The notes under the pieces are model-generated. The model searched no databases, had not been told where the DNA came from, and saw only the letters and a list, made by a program, of their open reading frames with translations. DNA of 6,283 nt from Candidatus Apopatocola equi. GTDB taxonomy: Bacteria > Bacillota > Clostridia > Oscillospirales > Oscillospiraceae. Both the position numbers and the translations under genes were made by a program. Positions 1 through 5,242 of the stretch are shown here, one piece after another. The DNA lies in the NCBI GenBank assembly GCA_018065965.1, contig JAGHSH010000110.1, positions 1-6,283 on the forward strand, in the 5' to 3' direction. Position 1 is the stretch's first letter. The number at the start of each line of letters is the position of its first letter.

Positions 1-159
1 TGGTGGAGCTACCGCATGAAAGCCCGGGAGCGGAACGTGGGCTGGAGAATCGACTACTTCCTCGTGTCCGAGAGTCTACGGGCGCGGATCGCCGACGCCT
101 CCATCCATCAGGAGATTTTCGGCAGCGACCACTGCCCCGTGGAGCTGGTTCTGCTATGA
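1..159 (+). CDS. exoA: Exonuclease III / AP endonuclease, C-terminal fragment (5' end outside window)
   Basis: The last 52 residues of an Xth/ExoA-type exonuclease III are readable from base 1 to a TGA at 157-159. These enzymes cut DNA 5' of abasic sites in base excision repair and also have 3'-5' exonuclease or 3'-phosphatase activity. Two family signatures are visible: WWSYR...ARERNVGWRIDYFLVS (fragment residues 1-23, including the conserved Asp18), and GSDHCPV (41-47), whose Asp43-His44 pair is the catalytic Asp/His of the endonuclease/exonuclease/phosphatase fold. The natural C-terminus lies a few residues after SDHCPV, as is usual for the family, so the gene is cut only by the window edge and is not broken. 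The next gene starts inside its stop codon (ATGA overlap), which points to a shared transcript. The family call is firm; the choice of exoA over xth as symbol is a convention for Gram-positives. Confidence 0.93.
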   Translation, partial: WWSYRMKARERNVGWRIDYFLVSESLRARIADASIHQEIFGSDHCPVELVLL

Positions 160-1127
160 TCCGGATCGGCAATGTGACACTGCACGGGCAGCTGACCCTT
201 GCGCCCATGGCCGGCGTTACCGACGCGGCCTTCCGTCTGCTCTGCCGGCAGCACGGTGCGGCGCTCTGCACCACCGAGATGGTGTCCTCCCGGGCGCTGA
301 TGTATCAGGACAAAAAGACCCGGACGCTGCTGGTGCAGCCGGAGGGGGATGCACCGCTGGCTGCCCAGCTTTTCGGCAGCGACCCGGTATGCATGGGCGA
401 GGCCGCAGAGAAGCTGGTGGAGATCTGCGGCTGCGACATCGTGGACATCAACATGGGCTGCCCGGTGAACAAGGTGGTCAAGAGCGGAGACGGCTCCGCC
501 CTGATGAAAGACCCGGAGCTGGCCTCCCGGATTATCGAGCAGGTGGTCGCCCATGCCGGACGGCCCGTGACGGTGAAATTCCGCAAGGGCTTTGACAGGG
601 GCAGCGTCAACGCCGTGGAGTTCGCCCGGATGTGCGAGGCATCCGGAGCATCCGCCGTCACCGTCCACGGCCGCACCCGCGCTCAGCTCTACAGCGGGCA
701 GGCCGACTGGGACATCATCCGGGACGTGAAGGCCGCGGTGAGCATTCCCGTGTTCGCCAACGGGGACATCTGGGAGCCGGAGGACTGCGTAAAGATCCTC
801 GCCCACACCCACTGCGACGGCGCCAGCATCGGCCGGGGGAGCTTCGGCAACCCGTGGCTGTTCGAGCGGGGCAACGCCGCCCTCCGGGGCGAGAGCATCC
901 CGCCTCTGCCGCCCCTGCGGGAGCGCATCGACGAGGCACTGGGCAGCTTTGAGCTGGCGGTGGAGCTGAAGGGTGAGAAGATCGCCATGCTGGAGGCTCG
1001 CAAGCAGTTCAACTGGTTCCTGCGGGGCGTGAAAAACGCGTCCCTCTTCAAGCAGCAGATCAGCACCATGAGTACGCTGGAGGAGTGCCGTCGGATCGCG
1101 CGGCTCATCCAGCTGGAGCTGAAATAA
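156..1127 (+). CDS. dusB: tRNA-dihydrouridine synthase, DusB-like
   Basis: This 323-residue FMN enzyme reduces specific uridines in the tRNA D-loop to dihydrouridine with NAD(P)H, in the cytoplasm. The N-terminal TIM barrel opens with the family signature LAPMAGVTD (residues 15-23). The catalytic cysteine is Cys102 in NMGCPVNKV, followed by GDGSALM (111-117). FMN-binding positions are visible at Lys141 (VTVKFRKG), His171 (TVHGRTR), Asn202-Gly203-Asp204 and GRGSFGNPWLF (226-236). The helical C-terminal tRNA-binding domain follows (about 245-323). Length is normal for the family. I chose ATG 156 because MIRIGNVTLHGQLTLAPMAG matches the usual DusB start, although the frame stays open further upstream. 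This start overlaps the exoA stop by 4 bp and has only a weak GGAG (141-144), so translational coupling is likely. DusB versus another bacterial Dus subtype is judged from overall resemblance; the enzyme class is certain. Confidence 0.95.
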   Translation: MIRIGNVTLHGQLTLAPMAGVTDAAFRLLCRQHGAALCTTEMVSSRALMYQDKKTRTLLVQPEGDAPLAAQLFGSDPVCMGEAAEKLVEICGCDIVDINMGCPVNKVVKSGDGSALMKDPELASRIIEQVVAHAGRPVTVKFRKGFDRGSVNAVEFARMCEASGASAVTVHGRTRAQLYSGQADWDIIRDVKAAVSIPVFANGDIWEPEDCVKILAHTHCDGASIGRGSFGNPWLFERGNAALRGESIPPLPPLRERIDEALGSFELAVELKGEKIAMLEARKQFNWFLRGVKNASLFKQQISTMSTLEECRRIARLIQLELK

Positions 1128-1142
1128 ACATCCCGTGCCGCT

Positions 1143-1156
1143 TCCCCCTGGGGGGA
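1143..1156 (+). other. Short GC-rich hairpin just upstream of the sigma-factor ribosome binding site
   Basis: Five bases, TCCCC (1143-1147), can pair with GGGGA (1152-1156) around a 4-base loop. The structure lies in the 44-bp gap between dusB and the sigma gene and ends 3 bases before the AAGGAG site. No U-run follows, so it is not a convincing terminator. It could slow RNA decay or tune access to the ribosome binding site, but this is inference from pairing alone. Confidence 0.35.
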
Positions 1157-1159
1157 GCG

Positions 1160-1165
1160 AAGGAG
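1160..1165 (+). promoter_or_regulatory. Ribosome binding site (AAGGAG) that sets the sigma-factor start
   Basis: AAGGAG ends 6 bases before ATG 1172. The reading frame is open back to an ATG at 1085, but that start lies inside dusB, lacks a comparable site, and would add 29 residues unlike any sigma-factor N-terminus. The site therefore decides for 1172. Confidence 0.8.
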
Positions 1166-1171
1166 CAGCGT

Positions 1172-1777
1172 ATGACACGAGAAGAAGAGCTTCGGCTCGT
1201 CCGGGCGGTACAGCGCGGCAGCACCGAGGCATTTGAACAGCTTTATACGGAAAACGAACGCCGGGTCTATGCGCTGGCGCTGCGGATGTGCGGCAATGAG
1301 CAGGACGCCATGGACGCCGCCCAGGAGGCCTTTCTCAAGGCTTACCGCGCCATCGGCAGCTTCCGGGGCGAGAGCGCCTTTTCCACCTGGCTCTATCGGC
1401 TCACCGCCAACGCGGCCACGGATCTGCTCCGGAAGCGCAGGACCGGCAGGATCGTTTCGCTGGAGGAGCTGCAGGAGCGGGAAGAGGGCTTCGATCCCCC
1501 TGCCGCCGCCCCGACCCCCGAAGAGGAGGCCGAGGAGCAGGAAACGCGGCGGGAGCTGAACGAAGCGCTGCAGCAGCTGAATGAGGACAGCCGCCGGATC
1601 CTGCTGCTGCGGGAGATCGGCGGGCTGAGCTATGAGGAGCTGAGCCGGGAGCTGCAGCTGGAGGTCGGCACGGTGAAATCCCGGCTGAACCGCGCCCGCG
1701 CCAGACTCTGCACTCTTATGAAGCGAGACGGGAACAAACGCAGGGATTCTGCGTCCAAAGACGGGGAAAGGAGGTAA
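1172..1777 (+). CDS. ECF-type RNA polymerase sigma factor (SigW/RpoE-like)
   Basis: This is a 201-residue group 4 (ECF) sigma factor, which directs RNA polymerase to a small stress or envelope regulon when freed from its anti-sigma factor. Region sigma-2 spans about residues 18-90: AFEQLYTENERRVYALALRM, then the conserved DAMDAAQEAFLKAYRAI (45-61, region 2.2) and FRGESAFSTWLYRLTANAATDLLRKRR (64-90, regions 2.3-2.4). An acidic linker (about 98-127) leads to sigma-4 (about 128-182), with REIGGLSYEELSRELQLEVGTVKSRLNRARARL as the helix-turn-helix that reads the -35 element. There is no region 1 or 3, as expected for the class. A basic tail (184-201) ends the protein. The next gene begins 3 bases after the stop and encodes a zf-HC2 protein, the usual cognate anti-sigma factor. 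I saw no convincing ECF-type autoregulatory promoter in the 44 bp upstream, so transcription may come from the exoA-dusB side or from within dusB. The regulon and signal cannot be told from this sequence. Confidence 0.95.
   Translation: MTREEELRLVRAVQRGSTEAFEQLYTENERRVYALALRMCGNEQDAMDAAQEAFLKAYRAIGSFRGESAFSTWLYRLTANAATDLLRKRRTGRIVSLEELQEREEGFDPPAAAPTPEEEAEEQETRRELNEALQQLNEDSRRILLLREIGGLSYEELSRELQLEVGTVKSRLNRARARLCTLMKRDGNKRRDSASKDGERR
1768..1774 (+). promoter_or_regulatory. Strong ribosome binding site for the anti-sigma gene, inside the sigma-factor coding end
   Basis: AAAGGAGG at 1767-1774 is a near-perfect match to the 16S rRNA 3' end and lies 6 bases before ATG 1781. It overlaps the last codons of the sigma gene. 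Sigma and anti-sigma are therefore translated from adjacent sites on one message, which suits the near-equal amounts needed for the anti-sigma to hold the sigma factor in check. Confidence 0.85.
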
Positions 1778-1780
1778 GCC

Positions 1781-2521
1781 ATGAAATGCGATGAATACAG
1801 GGCCCTCCTGTCCGCTGCCATGGACACGCCTCCCACGCCGGAGGAACAGCAGCGGCTCCGCGCCCACCTGCAGGAATGCGAGGAATGCCGCGCCTATGCC
1901 GAAGCGCTTGCAGAGCTCCGGGAAGAGCTGCAGACGCTGAGTGAGCCCCCCGCCGCCCTGCACCGGCAGGTCATGGAGGGCGTGAAGCGGGAGGCCGCCG
2001 CCAAAAAGCTCCGCCGTCTGCGGAGCTGGGGATCGCTGGCCGCCTGCCTGCTCGTGATCCTCGGCGCAGGGCTCATTCGGAGCCAAAGCCGCGCGGAAAA
2101 GGCCGCAGCACCCATGCTCGCCTACAGCGCCGCCGCGGAGGAAGCGCACGCCGGGGCCTTTGACGAAGCGGCAGAGGAAGCGGCTTCCGATTCTGCGTTT
2201 TCCGCCCCCAACGGACTGATGATGCTGGCTCCGGCAGGTGCGCCGCCGGAGCGGGACGCCCCCATGGAAAGCGAGCCGGAAGCCGTGGCTGGCGTGGGCA
2301 ATTCGTTCCTGCCGGACCCGGAAACCGCCGCCCGCAGCTACCTTTCCCAGCTCCGGGGCAGGGATTACGGCGATTGCAGTCTGGAAACAGCGGAAACGCC
2401 GCCGCCCTATACCCCCGTGGCGGAGGAATATGAGCCCGTGGGCTCCTGCACGCTGGTCGTGTTCGACAAGCTCACCGTGCTGGTGGATGCAAACGGCGTG
2501 GTTTTCGGTCTTATTGAATAA
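1781..2521 (+). CDS. Membrane-anchored anti-sigma factor with zf-HC2 domain (RsiW-like arrangement)
   Basis: This 246-residue protein most likely binds and inactivates the sigma factor encoded just upstream. The N-terminal part (1-70) carries the zinc-finger anti-sigma pattern: Cys3 near the start, then His29-x3-Cys33-x2-Cys36 in LRAHLQECEECRAY. A basic stretch (KREAAAKKLRRLRSW, 69-83) precedes one hydrophobic segment (about 84-99), so the N-terminus should be cytoplasmic and residues 100-246 exported. The exported part starts with an Ala/Glu/Pro-rich, low-complexity stalk (about 105-175) and ends with a compact-looking segment (about 178-246) that I do not recognise; it holds two cysteines, Cys199 and Cys223. 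In RsiW/RsgI/RseA-like systems the exported part senses or is cleaved, releasing the sigma factor; this is family knowledge and is not shown here. ATG 1781 is fixed by the strong ribosome binding site. A terminator begins 4 bases after the stop, ending the operon. Confidence 0.9.
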   Translation: MKCDEYRALLSAAMDTPPTPEEQQRLRAHLQECEECRAYAEALAELREELQTLSEPPAALHRQVMEGVKREAAAKKLRRLRSWGSLAACLLVILGAGLIRSQSRAEKAAAPMLAYSAAAEEAHAGAFDEAAEEAASDSAFSAPNGLMMLAPAGAPPERDAPMESEPEAVAGVGNSFLPDPETAARSYLSQLRGRDYGDCSLETAETPPPYTPVAEEYEPVGSCTLVVFDKLTVLVDANGVVFGLIE

Positions 2522-2525
2522 GAAC

Positions 2526-2567
2526 AAAGGTTCGCTGCAAGATTCTGATTTTGCAGCGAACCTTTTT
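2526..2567 (+). terminator. Intrinsic terminator after the anti-sigma gene
   Basis: A perfect 15-bp stem pairs 2526-2540 with 2551-2565 around a 10-base loop, and the descending arm runs into TTTTT (2563-2567). It starts 4 bases past the anti-sigma stop. The ascending arm begins with AAA only, so it looks mainly one-directional. It ends the exoA-dusB-sigma-anti-sigma transcript. Confidence 0.95.
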
Positions 2568-2744
2568 CTGCCCTTCCCCCTACGGCGTGGGGGACGCTGG
2601 CAGGAAGTAAACTATAGCAGTCAGCAGCGGAAGTCCTCCCGGGATGTATAGAGGACTGAGGAGCGCCCCTTCCCGCTCTTGTCTTTTTTACTCTTTTTAT
2701 AAGAAAGCTATCTTTAAGACCGTGAAATTCGTCTTTTTCATTTC
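2568..2744. other. Non-coding interval upstream of the thrCB promoter
   Basis: No supported gene lies here. From 2575 to 2594 a C-run and a G-run can pair (TCCCCC with GGGGGA, 8-base loop); a similar CTTCCCCCT string also occurs before the sigma gene at 1141-1149. At 2632-2657 AGTCCTC can pair with GAGGACT across 12 bases. A terminator-like hairpin follows at 2659-2680. From about 2680 to 2744 the DNA turns T/A-rich, in contrast to its surroundings, and the 20 bases directly before the -35 box are AT-rich enough to serve as an UP-like element. Confidence 0.6.
2659..2690 (+). terminator. Candidate second terminator / attenuator hairpin
   Basis: AGGAGCG (2659-2665) can pair with CGCTCTT (2674-2680; one G-U pair) around an 8-base loop, followed by GTC and a T6 run (2684-2689). 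It is weaker than the terminator at 2526-2567. It could catch read-through before the thrC promoter, or serve as an attenuator for a transcript starting within 2568-2640, where I see no good promoter. The overlapping alternative pairing TCCTC (2634-2638) with GAGGA (2658-2662) would compete with it. Confidence 0.4.
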
Positions 2745-2773
2745 TTGACAAGCGCCCGGAAGCGCTGTATAGT
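2745..2773 (+). promoter_or_regulatory. Sigma-A promoter of the thrC-thrB operon
   Basis: A perfect -35 box TTGACA (2745-2750) and a -10 box TATAGT (2768-2773, one base off TATAAT) are separated by the optimal 17 bases. Transcription should start near 2780, giving a leader of roughly 40-45 bases before thrC, too short for a T-box or a peptide-leader attenuator. The spacer contains AGCGC (2751-2755) and GCGCT (2762-2766) as an inverted repeat. A near-consensus promoter for a biosynthetic operon suggests control by a repressor, and two palindromic candidates are present. Confidence 0.9.
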
Positions 2774-2787
2774 AGTAAAGACACTTG

Positions 2788-2799
2788 TTGTCATGACAA
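2788..2799. promoter_or_regulatory. Perfect 12-bp palindrome, candidate operator of thrCB
   Basis: TTGTCATGACAA reads identically on both strands and falls at about +8 to +19 of the predicted thrC transcript, where a bound dimer would block transcription initiation or early elongation. As RNA, its self-complementarity leaves too little loop for a stable hairpin, so a DNA-binding site is the likelier reading. The regulator is unknown. Confidence 0.5.
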
Positions 2800-2808
2800 A
2801 GACATATC

Positions 2809-2814
2809 GGGAGG
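2809..2814 (+). promoter_or_regulatory. Ribosome binding site of thrC
   Basis: GGGAGG ends 9 bases before ATG 2824 and is the only strong site in the short leader; it fixes the thrC start. Confidence 0.8.
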
Positions 2815-2823
2815 AAAACCGCG

Positions 2824-4284
2824 ATGATATACCGCAGCACCAGAAGTGAACACCGCGCCTCCGCACCGGAGGCCGTTCTGCAGGGCATAGCCCCCGACGG
2901 GGGTCTTTATGTGCCGGAGAGCTTCCCCGACTTTGACTGGCAGGGCTGTCTCCGCTGCCCGCCCACGGAGATCTCCGCGCGGGTGCTTGCCGCGCTGCTC
3001 CCCGGCTGCGGGGATGCAGAGGGTCTGGTGGACAAGGCCTATTTCGGCAAGTTTTCCACACCGCTGCTCTGCCCGCTGGTGCGGGTGGGCGGTCTGTGGT
3101 CGCTGGAGCTGTATCACGGCCCCACCTCCGCCTTTAAGGACGTGGCGCTGAGCGTGCTGCCCCGGCTGATCTCCGAGGCTCGCCGCAGAAGCGGGATCGA
3201 GACGATCCACATCCTCACCGCCACCTCCGGCGACACAGGCAAGGCCGCGCTGGAGGGCTTCCACGATGTGCCCGGCACAGAGATCACCGTCTTTTTTCCC
3301 GCCGACGGCGTGTCCCCCGTGCAGCAGGCGCAGATGGTCACTCAGGAGGGGAGCAACGTCCATGTGCTGGCCGTGGAGGGCAACTTTGACGACTGCCAGC
3401 GGGGCGTGAAGGAAGCCTTTGCGCAGATCAAAACGGAGCTGCCCGCAGGCGCGGCGCTCTCGTCGGCCAACTCCATCAACATCGGGCGGCTTGCGCCTCA
3501 GCTGGCCTACTACTTCATGGCCTATGCCGAGCTGCTGCGTCAGAACGTGATCCGTCTGGGCGAGCCGGTGGATTTCTCCGTCCCCACCGGCAACTTCGGT
3601 GACATTCTGGCCGGATACTATGCGAAAAAGCTGGGTCTGCCCGTGGGCAGGCTGCTGTGCGCCTCCAACGCCAACCGGGTGCTGACGGACTTCCTGCGCA
3701 CCGGCGTATACGATACCCGCCGCCCCTTCTTCACCACCGATTCGCCCAGCATGGACATTCTGGTGTCCTCCAATCTGGAGCGGCTGCTCTTCGATGCCCT
3801 GGGCGGCGATACGGCCGAGGTCTGCCGCTGCATGGACGCGCTGAGCCGGGAGGGTGTTTACACCGTGCCCGAGGCCGCCATGGAACGCATCCGGGAGAGC
3901 TTCGTCGGCTACACCTGCGACGACGCCCGGGGGCGCAGCATGATCCGCAGCATCTGGGAGCAGCAGCACTATCTCTGCGATCCCCACACCGCCGTGGGCT
4001 TCGCCGCCGCGGAGGATTATCTCGCCGAGACCGGGAGCAAAACGCCCCTTGTGGTGCTCTCCACGGCCTCGCCCTTCAAGTTTGCCGGCGCGGTGCTGCA
4101 GGCGCTGGGCGTCCGTCCCCATGGGGACGGCTTCCGCCAGATGCAGCAGCTCTCCACGCTGACGGGTCTGACCGTGCCGGAAAAGCTCCGGGAGCTGAGC
4201 CGCAAAAAGGTGCTGCACAGAGATCGCATTGCCCGCAGCGCCGTGACCGAGGCCGTGCGGCAGATCGTAAGAGGGGAGCGGTAA
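2824..4284 (+). CDS. thrC: Threonine synthase
   Basis: This 486-residue PLP enzyme (fold type II) converts O-phospho-L-homoserine and water to L-threonine and phosphate, the last step of threonine synthesis, in the cytoplasm. The N-terminus MIYRSTRSEHRAS...APDGGLYVPE is the typical threonine synthase opening. The PLP lysine is Lys105 in YHGPTSAFKDVALSVLP. Other signatures are TATSGDTGKAALEGF (132-146), SSANSINIGRLAPQ (213-226), the phosphate-binding loop PTGNFGD (254-260) and SPSMDILVSSNLERLLF (307-323). Length and the YHGPTSAFKD motif fit the longer threonine synthase class found in E. coli, yeast and Clostridia, rather than the shorter Bacillus-type enzyme. The gene follows a near-consensus promoter and a good ribosome binding site, and thrB begins 1 base after its stop, so the two are co-transcribed. 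All key residues I looked for are present. Confidence 0.97.
   Translation: MIYRSTRSEHRASAPEAVLQGIAPDGGLYVPESFPDFDWQGCLRCPPTEISARVLAALLPGCGDAEGLVDKAYFGKFSTPLLCPLVRVGGLWSLELYHGPTSAFKDVALSVLPRLISEARRRSGIETIHILTATSGDTGKAALEGFHDVPGTEITVFFPADGVSPVQQAQMVTQEGSNVHVLAVEGNFDDCQRGVKEAFAQIKTELPAGAALSSANSINIGRLAPQLAYYFMAYAELLRQNVIRLGEPVDFSVPTGNFGDILAGYYAKKLGLPVGRLLCASNANRVLTDFLRTGVYDTRRPFFTTDSPSMDILVSSNLERLLFDALGGDTAEVCRCMDALSREGVYTVPEAAMERIRESFVGYTCDDARGRSMIRSIWEQQHYLCDPHTAVGFAAAEDYLAETGSKTPLVVLSTASPFKFAGAVLQALGVRPHGDGFRQMQQLSTLTGLTVPEKLRELSRKKVLHRDRIARSAVTEAVRQIVRGER
4272..4278 (+). promoter_or_regulatory. Ribosome binding site of thrB inside the end of thrC
   Basis: AGGGGAG lies in the last thrC codons, 7 bases before ATG 4286. 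With a 1-base gap between the genes, terminating ribosomes could re-initiate directly on thrB. Confidence 0.7.
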
Positions 4285-4285
4285 G

Positions 4286-5164
4286 ATGCGGATCCTCTCT
4301 CCCGCCAGCTCCGCCAATCTGGGGCCGGGCTTCGACTGCTTCGGCATTGCCTGGCAGAGCAGGAACGAAATCATTTTTGAGCGCAGCGACACACTGTGCA
4401 TCGAGGGCTGCGAGGAAGCCTACGCCAATGCCGGCAATCTGGCCTGGCGGGGCTTTGTCAGTGCCATGGAGCTGGCCGGACGCCGCTGCGAGGGCGCGTA
4501 TATCCGCTTCGGCGCGCAGGAGATCCCCATCTCCCGGGGACTGGGCAGCTCTGCCGCCCTCAGCGCGGCCGGTGCCGCCGCTGCCGACGCCCTTTATGAC
4601 CTTCAGCTCGGCAAGCAGGGCATACTGGACGCCGCCACCGCCGTGGAAGGCCACCCGGACAACGTGGCGCCCTGCATTTTCGGCGGGCTCACCGCCTCCA
4701 TGATGTGCGGCAGCCGCGCCGTCACCGTGAATTTCCCCCTCCATGAGAGTCTGCGCTTCACGGCGCTGATCCCGGATTTTCAGCTCTCCACCGCGCTGGC
4801 CCGCTCGGTGCTGCCGGATGCCGTTCCCCGTACGGACGCTATTTTCAACGTTTCCCGGAGTGCGCTGCTTCTCCACGCGCTGGGCAGCGGCGACACGGAG
4901 CTGCTGGCACAGGCCATGGAGGACAGGCTCCATCAGCCCTACCGCTGGGGTCTGATCCCCGGCAGCGAGATCGCCCGGGAGGCGGCTCTTTCCTGCGGCG
5001 CTGCAGCCCTGTGCATATCCGGCGCAGGGCCCACGATCCTCTGCGTCAGCCGGGATGACGGGTTTTCCGACCGCATCCGCGCTGCCCTCGCCCCCCTGCT
5101 GCCCGGCTGGGAGGTGCGTTCTCTGCAGCCGGAGCGAAACGGCGTGCAGGTCACGGAGGATTGA
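4286..5164 (+). CDS. thrB: Homoserine kinase
   Basis: This 292-residue GHMP-family kinase phosphorylates L-homoserine with ATP to O-phosphohomoserine, the substrate of the ThrC encoded just upstream. The N-terminal signature PASSANLGPGFDCFGIA (residues 6-22) is that of homoserine kinases. The ATP-binding GHMP loop is PISRGLGSSAALSAAGAAAA (81-100). EGHPDNVAP (121-129) and the C-terminal glycine-rich SGAGPT (245-250) complete the family pattern, and DRLHQPYR (213-220) is also typical. Length is normal. The start directly after the thrC stop, with a ribosome binding site in thrC, leaves little doubt. It is the last gene of the operon; a terminator follows 10 bases after the stop. Homoserine dehydrogenase, often found with thrCB, is not in this window. 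Confidence 0.97.
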   Translation: MRILSPASSANLGPGFDCFGIAWQSRNEIIFERSDTLCIEGCEEAYANAGNLAWRGFVSAMELAGRRCEGAYIRFGAQEIPISRGLGSSAALSAAGAAAADALYDLQLGKQGILDAATAVEGHPDNVAPCIFGGLTASMMCGSRAVTVNFPLHESLRFTALIPDFQLSTALARSVLPDAVPRTDAIFNVSRSALLLHALGSGDTELLAQAMEDRLHQPYRWGLIPGSEIAREAALSCGAAALCISGAGPTILCVSRDDGFSDRIRAALAPLLPGWEVRSLQPERNGVQVTED

Positions 5165-5174
5165 TTTTCCCATT

Positions 5175-5210
5175 AAAAACGGAGCAGTCAAAACTGACTG
5201 CTCCGTTTTT
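5175..5210. terminator. Bidirectional intrinsic terminator between thrB and mutL
   Basis: A perfect 16-bp inverted repeat pairs 5175-5190 with 5195-5210 around a 4-base loop. It begins with AAAAA and ends with TTTTT, so both strands give a GC stem followed by a U-run. It lies in the 78-bp gap between two convergent genes and can end thrCB transcripts rightward and mutL transcripts leftward. Confidence 0.95.
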
Positions 5211-5242
5211 ATCTGCGTCCCCTGTCATTGCGCAAAATCCAT

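Noticed and set aside
1128..1171. A search for an ECF-type autoregulatory promoter (AAC ... CGT) before the sigma gene
   Set aside because: AAC occurs after the dusB stop, but no CGTC/CGTA element lies at suitable spacing before the start; it is not supportable.
1085..1171. An upstream start for the sigma gene at ATG 1085
   Set aside because: It would lie inside dusB, lacks a good ribosome binding site and adds residues unlike sigma-factor N-termini; ATG 1172 has AAGGAG at ideal spacing.
689..2527. A long open frame on the minus strand (612 codons) opposite dusB, the sigma gene and the anti-sigma gene
   Set aside because: It is low in recognisable motifs, rich in Arg/Gly/Pro/His/Leu as expected from the reverse of GC-rich coding DNA, and lies across three well-supported genes and a terminator.
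2644..2748. A 34-codon open frame upstream of thrC that could be a leader peptide
   Set aside because: There is no ribosome binding site, it is not rich in Thr or Ile codons, it runs through the -35 box, and it lies upstream of the predicted transcription start.
2809..2823. A string resembling the T-box antiterminator core (GGGAGGAAAACCGCG) before thrC
   Set aside because: It lacks the TGG and exact spacing of the T-box core, the leader from the predicted start is only about 44 bases, and no specifier stem or terminator lies between promoter and gene. It is better explained as the ribosome binding site.
2791..4401. A long open frame on the minus strand (536 codons) opposite thrC
   Set aside because: It mirrors the threonine synthase gene and shows no domain; GC-rich codon use leaves few stops on the opposite strand.
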